Shown piece after piece: positions 57,638 through 64,000 of a stretch of 64,000 nucleotides of DNA. A program made the position numbers and the translations under genes. Numbering within the stretch: the first letter of the stretch is position 1; the number at the start of each line of letters is the position of its first letter. Origin of the DNA: Argentina anserina (Eukaryota; Streptophyta; Magnoliopsida; Rosales; Rosaceae). Under the pieces are notes generated by a model, which was not told the origin of the DNA, searched no databases, and worked only from the letters and a program-made list of their open reading frames with translations. The stretch is from the NCBI RefSeq assembly GCF_933775445.1, contig NC_065873.1, forward strand, positions 16,430,001 to 16,494,000. Reading direction: 5' to 3'.

Positions 57638-59992
57638 TACCGGAGCTAGGGGTTTAACAACGGCAGAGCCCTAAAACCCTAGACTGGCGTTGCCACAAGG
57701 TAAATTTGACTGCGGGACACAGTTGCTCGGGTGCTGTCCACGAAAGTCTTGTTCTCTACCTCCTTTGAATTGGAAGGGTTTTTAGACGCCTAGTGTTCTT
57801 GGGCCGGCAACCGGGTCGTGGCCCTAACCAAGCGGGTCGGTCCCGTCTCAGTGGTTCCACATTATGTCATTAAAACGTAGTCGTTTCAAAGGCTGTCTTC
57901 ATTAAGTAGTAAAAAAAAATGTCTTCATTGATTAAATTTGAATACAATTTCCATTCCAAGTTGAATTTCATCAAATCAACAACTAGAAACTACAACTTTG
58001 TATGAAAGAAATGGTGTGTATTGTGGCGCATGAAAAACTAATCCGCTTGCCTTTAGCAAGCCCAATTTAAATTCATTAACTTCTATCTTTACATATCAAA
58101 ATGTGGCACAAAGAAAAAAAAATAGATCTACTCAGAAAGTGAGAAAACCGAATAGTGAAGGAAAGACTGTTATTAAACCAATATAAGGAAAATGATTTCT
58201 TATATTATGCACACTAGCATTGGCCCACACCTGATGTGTGTGGGAATTTCTTTTTCTTTTACAATTTTATTTTTCAATAAAATGTGGGGAATGTAGTTTA
58301 TTTGCAAATTATAGGATAGATCATGCAGACAACTTTCAACAAGACTATCTCCTTTCTCGTAAAATTTTATTTTCCAAAAATTGTGGGAAATGTAGTTAAC
58401 GTGGGGATAGAAGTTACATGATTTAGATAACTTTCATCCGCGTTATCAGTTTTTTTATTATAAATTTATTTACGTCTATTATTTTGCTATTTACTTTTAT
58501 ATCATTTATTTATTAAAATCTGAATTTAATTAACCGATAGTTTAAAGTTATTAACGTATTTTCACATGTGTTTTGGTTGACAGAGTCTGTTTGGGTTATA
58601 AGAGTATAGATAGTTGAGGAGCTATCTCCTTATTTAACGGTGAACATCATGTCGTGAATAAAATCTTTTGGTGCGCAATCTTATGGTTCAATGTTGAAGA
58701 CTTGAACCGCGTGATATCGATCCTATCATTCATAGAAGGAAATGTAGAGTGTACTCCTTCTATATGTCACTTGTACATATATACTTGTACGTATATGTTC
58801 ATTGATAAATGCGTGATTTAAATTTTGGTTTTGGGCATAGAAACTTTGACGCATGTCCAACTGTCCAAAAAATCTTTTATGATAAGATTTTCAGGCAAGA
58901 AGCCATGGAAAATCTGTTGTCCTATAGTTGGTTGCTACTCTAGTTTAAGCTACCAGTCAATCAAAGATTGCCCCATGAAGCGACGGGTTTAGCTAGCTAC
59001 TAGCTACATTGGACATTCTTGCTCATTTTACATTTGTTTACACGAGATTCACATTTGTGGACATAGGTCCGATGTCGCAATTGATATAATTAGCTAAGCA
59101 TTGTGTCCACTATACATATACACAAACGCTAAGAAAGAAACTGTGCAGGCGACAACTTCACTCCTTCATTGCCTAAATTAGTTTATTTGTTAACGATGAT
59201 AAACAACATGTAGGTATTAATCTTGTAATTGATGTGTAGTTCTATTATTTCTTATTTTCCCCTTTCTTATATTTATATGATTTTGTACTCTATAGTTACC
59301 ATATGATAAATTGTCAATTGATATTCGTAAGACATAATTTTTTTTTAAAATTGTTCTTGTACAATTTTAAAAGGAAGGATCCATTTATGCTATTTTACTA
59401 AAATAGTTTGACCCGTTATATTTTGAAATATTAGTTTCAAGTCAATGTCATTTCTGAGTGTCTTTTATTGCAACTTTTTTAGGTTAGTTAGGACATAAAA
59501 TACTGTTACAAAACCAGAAACAAACCTCAGTCTTTCCAATGTCTTTAATCCCTCACCAAGATAAAGTCTTGTAGTCTCCAAAACCATTTCAAAAGGCACA
59601 ACATAAAAATCCTCACTATCAGACCACAACAACAAAAGCAAAGCATCTCCCTTTGCCTCCCAATCCCTTTTCTTTCATTTTCAGATTTTCCCCATCTCTC
59701 CAAACAAACACAAAAACCCTTCACGCAAACAAACACCTGAAACCAGCAACCCCACAAATCCCCTCTCCTATTATTAGAACAAGCAGCAGAACAGAAACCC
59801 AAGTGCTACATTAACAATCTCAGACCACCATGGATGAGTATATATAGCACACACAGCCTATTCTCATTTTCCATTTCTGGCTTCTAAGTTCTAACCCATC
59901 AAATTGACCATCTTTTTGCCACTTCTTATTCATTTTTCAGATCTGACGACTACCCAAAAGACCATTACTCCGGCCAGCAGAGAGTGACATCC
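57638..59992. other. Spacer between RPA43 and MEE60-like
   Basis: A 2.35-kb AT-rich stretch. The left 150 bases are the RPA43 promoter with GC-rich GGGCCGGCAACCGGGTCG. The middle (58000-59500) shows no gene, inverted-repeat element or RNA that I can support. The right end carries a TATA box (59839-59846) and the leader of the MEE60-like gene. Confidence 0.55.
59839..59846 (+). promoter_or_regulatory. TATA box of MEE60-like gene
   Basis: TATATATA lies 154 bases before the start codon, predicting transcription near 59870 and a leader of about 120 bases without an ATG. Confidence 0.5.
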
Positions 59993-60508
59993 ATGTCTTC
60001 CTCCACCACAAGCGTCCACGTCACCGCCCTCGACGGCCTGGTCAACGTCAACTCCCTCTTCACCATTGCAGTCTTCGTGGGTCTCTCCCTGACCGTGCCA
60101 GGACAAAAGAGCCTCGAGAACCGGACAGCCTGCGACGCCGGAATTGACGTGGCCAAGAAGCTTCTGGTCTTCGAGGTTGTCTCCTTCAGCTTCTTCCTAT
60201 TCTCCTCCCTCGTCGCGCAAGGACTCAAGCTCGCCATCAACTTGCTCAACAGTAAAGACGTCGACGATGCCTTCCGGGCCCACATCAACCTCAAGGTCCT
60301 CCGGTTCGGGATGTTGGGATCGGCGTTCGGATCCGTCATGGGTTGTCTGTTCCTCATGTTGTCGATGGTGAATGTGATTCAGATCCGGTTGGGGATGTTG
60401 TCTTGTGGGAGCAAATCGGCTGTTCATTCTGTTGCGGCTCTTGTCGTTTTGGTCTCTTCAGCTCTCTTGGTCTATCTCACTACTGCTATCTATGCTTTTC
60501 TTCACTAG
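59993..60508 (+). CDS. MEE60-like four-helix membrane protein
   Basis: A single exon of 171 residues beginning MSSSTTSVHVTALDGLVNVN. Hydrophobic segments lie at about residues 22-37 (LFTIAVFVGLSLTVPG), 55-77 (LLVFEVVSFSFFLFSSLVA), 104-128 (GMLGSAFGSVMGCLFLMLSM) and 145-170 (AALVVLVSSALLVYLTTAIY). The conserved CDAGIDVAKKLL block sits between helices one and two. I recognise it as the plant family that includes MATERNAL EFFECT EMBRYO ARREST 60 (At5g05950). Biochemical function is unknown. Codon use is markedly GC-rich at third positions in the first two thirds (CTC, GTC, AAG), unlike the AT-rich surroundings, as is common for intronless plant genes. A TATA box lies upstream. Confidence 0.82.
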   Translation: MSSSTTSVHVTALDGLVNVNSLFTIAVFVGLSLTVPGQKSLENRTACDAGIDVAKKLLVFEVVSFSFFLFSSLVAQGLKLAINLLNSKDVDDAFRAHINLKVLRFGMLGSAFGSVMGCLFLMLSMVNVIQIRLGMLSCGSKSAVHSVAALVVLVSSALLVYLTTAIYAFLH

Positions 60509-61277
60509 AAAAATAAAAAACTAAAAACCCATTTCGATCTTATTCAAGTTGGCATAAATTTGTAATCTTTGGATGCCGGAATGTGATGCATTTCAGGGTT
60601 TATAGGTTTTGGTTCCACATAATATGGGGCTTTTCAGACCAAACAGAGTACCATTCTGTGTTTTGTTTTTGTTTTGGAGTGTAGAATACTGTTAATTTTG
60701 GTATTTTCTGGGGCAAAAGTATGTCAATTTGGGAGAAGAAATTACGCTCAAGGCACAAAACCTGCAAGCAAAGAAATAAGTTGTCTACACGTAAACCTAC
60801 GAAGAGGATGAAGGCAACAGCATTGGGATTGTGAAGCTTAGCAACGGATGGCGTTGAGGGTCAGGGATGGTGTGCTCCCACGTATTTGGAACCCGAAATT
60901 CTGCCATTTTGGACTCTCCGGCCTATTATTTGGCTAGAGACCAATTTTGAAAGTGCATTAGTGAGAATAAGCGACTAGGATTTTGCTATAAGTATTTTGG
61001 ATTGTTGTATGATCTGTATTTTCAGATGTTATAAAATCAAAATTTAGTCATGTTTGTTTCTTTGACTGTAGAAATGAGTGACGGAGTTTAGGGAGTTAGG
61101 ATTTCTCGCAATTTCTAGGTGTGTTATTTTTACAAGTACAGGATACTACAGTTTCAGCTCAGGTCAGATGAAATATTTTTGAATTTGGCATATAACAACA
61201 GCAGCAGCAAATCAAAGAAATTTTACAAAAATGATTAGCTGAACAAGTGTTGCAGACATTTGAGTGTCTTTAGGGTG
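60509..61277. other. Spacer between MEE60-like and FAR1-family genes
   Basis: 3' regions of two convergent genes. AT-rich, with GC-richer DNA around 60780-60920; no gene or repeat was recognised. Confidence 0.55.
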
Positions 61278-63574
61278 CTAGGCTACTCTCTTCGATTCAA
61301 TCTCTTTGACACTTTGAACTATATCATTTATGTTTCTCGATAGATGATTGGAATGCTCTTCCATCTCTCGCAAAACCATGTCAAGCTGTTCTTGATAGGC
61401 TGCAGACCTCTTCCGCTCTCGCTGTAGCTCAGCAGTCAACTCCCGAATTTTGATATCTTTTTCATCCTGGAATGTACACAAAAGGAAGGAAAACCCAACA
61501 ACAACAAAAAATGAATAAGCTTGGTGAATTGGAAGTTCATGGTTATATATAATGCATAAAAATTGAAATCTTCAGCAGAAAAATTGATGTAGACTACAGC
61601 ACAAAAAGGAAAACTGTTCACTAAAGTGGGCTGTCTAGAATCAGGAGACATGTGATTCCAGAGGCAAGTAGGCAAATGATGGGAGTGACTCACAAGAATT
61701 CTAATACCAGTTACTACTGAGTGAAAAGCTCATTATCTGTTTCTTCATTATCACTCGAGCATTTTTATTATATAAAAAAAAATTGAACTTACAAGTAATT
61801 TCATAATTTTTTAAGTGATATACTTGAGTTGCTTAACATCAACATGAACATATCATTTGACTATATGAACTACATTATTAGAATCTAAAATATCTAATCT
61901 CCAACATAACAAAACTGCAAGGGGACCTACACTTTGCCACTGAACCAGAACCTTGATTACTATGATGTAAGATGCATTCTTTGATTCTCAAGTCGCAACC
62001 AAGGGGAAAAAAAACATAAACCTCAAACCGACTGTATAAAGACTGCAGCAGATCTTTAATACTAGAATATCTGGTGTTTTAGCAATACTTTCCTGATTGT
62101 ACCAGAAAATAATGACCCAACTTTCCAACCAGTAAAAATCACTTACAGGTTGTATGATGCAGCAAATATTACATTCTTTCTAGAACGTCAGCTGTATTAG
62201 CAAAACTAACTTTCCAATTCCAATACAGAAACTAATTTTCCAACTTGTCAAGCTCGAAATGACTGGCTTTATGCTCAGAAAAATCCTAGATTGAGTTGAC
62301 CATTTGGTGCAAATTCAGATCTTAAACAGTGAAGTGACAAAGCCTAGATATAACTCAGTAACTTAAGCCACACCAATTCAAAATACAACTCAGCAGTGAA
62401 TAACCTATACAGTATAAACTAAAGTTGAGTAACACACAGATGCAGTCTAGACAAGGAAATAGCAAGGACATTGAAATTAGAATGATAAATATATTGAGCA
62501 ATGAGGACTCACTGGTGTTTGAGATAGAAGCACAGTTCGGCGACCATTTGCAGGTGTAACTACCAGTGAATGGTTATGCTCCTTTATAAATCTTGTCACA
62601 GTCCATTTTCCTGACTTTTCTCTCTTTACCACTATCATTGCTTTACACCCTTCTCTTGTAATTGCCCGAGGCTTCCTGTTCTCACTTCTTTGTGGCCTCG
62701 TCTTTCGAAACCCCTCTTTATTGCACACAAGTCTACGCCAAACTACCTTACCATCACGCAATGATCTCCGGAAGGCATCAACCCGCATGATGAATCCCAA
62801 ATGTGTTGCATATGCATCATAGAAGACCTTGGCCGCCTCTTCTGTTTCAAACTCCATACCCACATACGGTTCCATATCAGAACTCCCGTCAAATGTAGTT
62901 GCCTCTTTCCCATTTGAACTCTCAATCATATCCTCATCTTTACTCGTAGATGGCTCTTCATCCACTGCCACACACACATTTTGATAACACTCGGGCATTT
63001 AGGGGCAATCAGATAACAAGAGTTAAGGTCAATTTTTGCACCGAAACTAGTTAGTTGACACACTGACTGTACAAAGTGTCACAATTCGATATAATAGGCT
63101 CATAACTATGACTAATAAGTGAACTAGTTTCTGGGTTTTGAGGATTTATATTTTATGGAGATAAACGAAAACATATGACACTCATTTACAGATGTAAATG
63201 GTACGATGAATAACACTAACTGTAAACTTGCTACTGGAAAACAGTATTCAGGAAAGTGACGACTATGACCAATTCTTCAAAAGAGCATAGCTTTCTACCG
63301 AACTGACACATGCTACAGTCATCAGCTCAAAGCTGAAGGTCAAAGCAACTCAATTAAGCATGGTTAGGAAGATTGGGTACAGTAATTTCCGTTTGGTTTC
63401 AGAGAAAATACAAGAATCAGCTGATATTGGGTTTCTCAAGAACTTCTCAGCAGTCAAAACAGAGAAGACTTCCAAAGATATTGTAAAGCAAAAGTAAACT
63501 GAGGAACCAATTTAAGTATGAAAGATGTTAAACCGAGGAACCAATTTACAGAGATGAAAGATGTTAAACTCACT
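61278..63574 (-). CDS. Short FAR1-type DNA-binding protein (FRS-related factor)
   Basis: The coding parts are base 63574, 62964-62513 and 61466-61278, giving 213 residues. The first exon (63574 upward) is otherwise 5' UTR and ends AACAA|gtgagt; the next begins after gtggcag with TGGATGAAGAG. Joining them gives A|TG-GAT-GAA-GAG, so the AUG is split by the intron. An acidic N terminus (residues 2-33) precedes a FAR1/WRKY-like zinc domain with Cys81, Cys107, His130 and His132 (LVCNKEGF, GCKAMIVV, EHNHSL). Residues 152-213 form a coiled coil (LTAELQRERKRSAAYQEQLD). There is no transposase or SWIM domain, matching the short FRS-related factors such as At2g43280/At3g59470. If the first intron is retained, an in-frame ATG at 62998 adds 11 residues. 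The 1,046-bp second intron looks empty. Confidence 0.87.
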
Positions 63575-64000
63575 TGTTGGCAGAGAGATCCAGACCCAGT
63601 AGATTGGTTAGATTCCAGAATGGTGAAAAAAGAGGCGAAAAGGTGGTGGTTGCTTGTTAGTTTTAATGGGACTTTTGAGTTTGATGAGTTTGATAGGGGT
63701 CGGAGCTCAAACTTCAGAGTTCATTCTTCAAAGAGGGGTTAATGTGGCAGATAGAAGGAATGATCCCATGTAGTGAGGACCAGGCGTCACCCTCTAGTCT
63801 CCAAATTTATTTATTTTTGACATATGTACCGTGAATTTATTTTGGTACTTCTCATTTATGCAATGTAGAATTATACTACAAAACTAAATGCTTCGTATAA
63901 GAAGTATTGTTATTTCTAATTTAGAGTGTCAAAATACAACCAAATAAAGGTTATTTACAGAAAATAAGCATTCTAGTTATTACAAAGTTTATGTGCATCA
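63575..64000 (-). other. FAR1-family gene 5' UTR exon and promoter
   Basis: Minus-strand bases from about 63740 down to 63575 read as a leader: CT-rich and free of in-frame ATGs except the small upstream frame at 63707-63724. Beyond 63740 the sequence is AT-rich, presumably promoter. No further gene was seen to the window end. Confidence 0.55.
63707..63724 (-). promoter_or_regulatory. Candidate upstream ORF, five codons
   Basis: ATG AAC TCT GAA GTT TGA (MNSEV) lies in the predicted leader about 130 bases before the splice-made start codon. It counts only if transcription begins above 63724, which I cannot see. Confidence 0.35.

Noticed and set aside
63518..63742. 74-residue plus-strand frame at the window end
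   Set aside because: It lies antisense to the predicted 5' UTR exon of the FAR1-type gene and has no recognised similarity.

Overview
This window is nuclear DNA of a flowering plant, almost certainly a eudicot. Every gene model is built from GT-AG (occasionally GC-AG) exons, the intergenic DNA is AT-rich, and every recognisable product belongs to a land-plant family. The retained miR535 locus and the general gene character suggest a rosid, possibly Rosaceae, but I cannot prove the genus from sequence alone. No prokaryotic operons, CRISPR arrays, rRNA or tRNA genes were seen.

Layout. 0-5.4 kb: the 3' end of a FRIGIDA-like 3 gene, a fold-back MITE, then the complete meiotic crossover gene ZIP4/SPO22. 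6-12.5 kb: a chloroplast rhodanese-like membrane protein (STR4A type), the autophagy E2-like enzyme ATG10, and, convergent with it, a TlyA/FtsJ-type rRNA methyltransferase. 12.5-15.3 kb: a transposon-derived spacer with two inverted-repeat elements. 15.3-21.4 kb: a plastid alpha/beta-hydrolase-fold protein that lacks the catalytic nucleophile, convergent with a DUF707 membrane protein. 23.2-23.9 kb: a small secreted defensin-like protein with two cysteine modules. 23.9-31.1 kb: a gene-poor stretch whose one clear gene is the MIR535 hairpin near 27.7 kb. 31.1-42.7 kb: a 21-exon gene for TWD40-2, a subunit of the endocytic TPLATE complex, ending in a 27-bp minisatellite. 43.2-49.7 kb: a Copia-type LTR retrotransposon in minus orientation, with near-identical 184-bp LTRs, a 5-bp target duplication and a badly decayed pol. 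50-52.1 kb: YIF1 (ER-Golgi membrane protein). 53.1-54.9 kb: a PPR-DYW pseudogene. 55.3-57.6 kb: RPA43-like RNA polymerase I subunit. 60 kb: an MEE60-like four-helix membrane protein. 61.3-63.6 kb: a short FAR1-type transcription factor whose start codon appears to be assembled by splicing.

The genes are independent eukaryotic transcription units, not a pathway cluster. From memory of the Arabidopsis gene order, several pairs are old neighbours: FRL3 with ZIP4 (At5g48385/At5g48390), STR4A with the TlyA-like gene (At3g25480/At3g25470), and YIF1 with the FAR1-family factor (near At3g59500/At3g59470). The window therefore looks like a mosaic of conserved microsynteny blocks separated by mobile-element insertions. 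Exon coordinates were derived by hand from frame continuity, splice consensus and family similarity. All multi-exon models listed as CDS close in frame.
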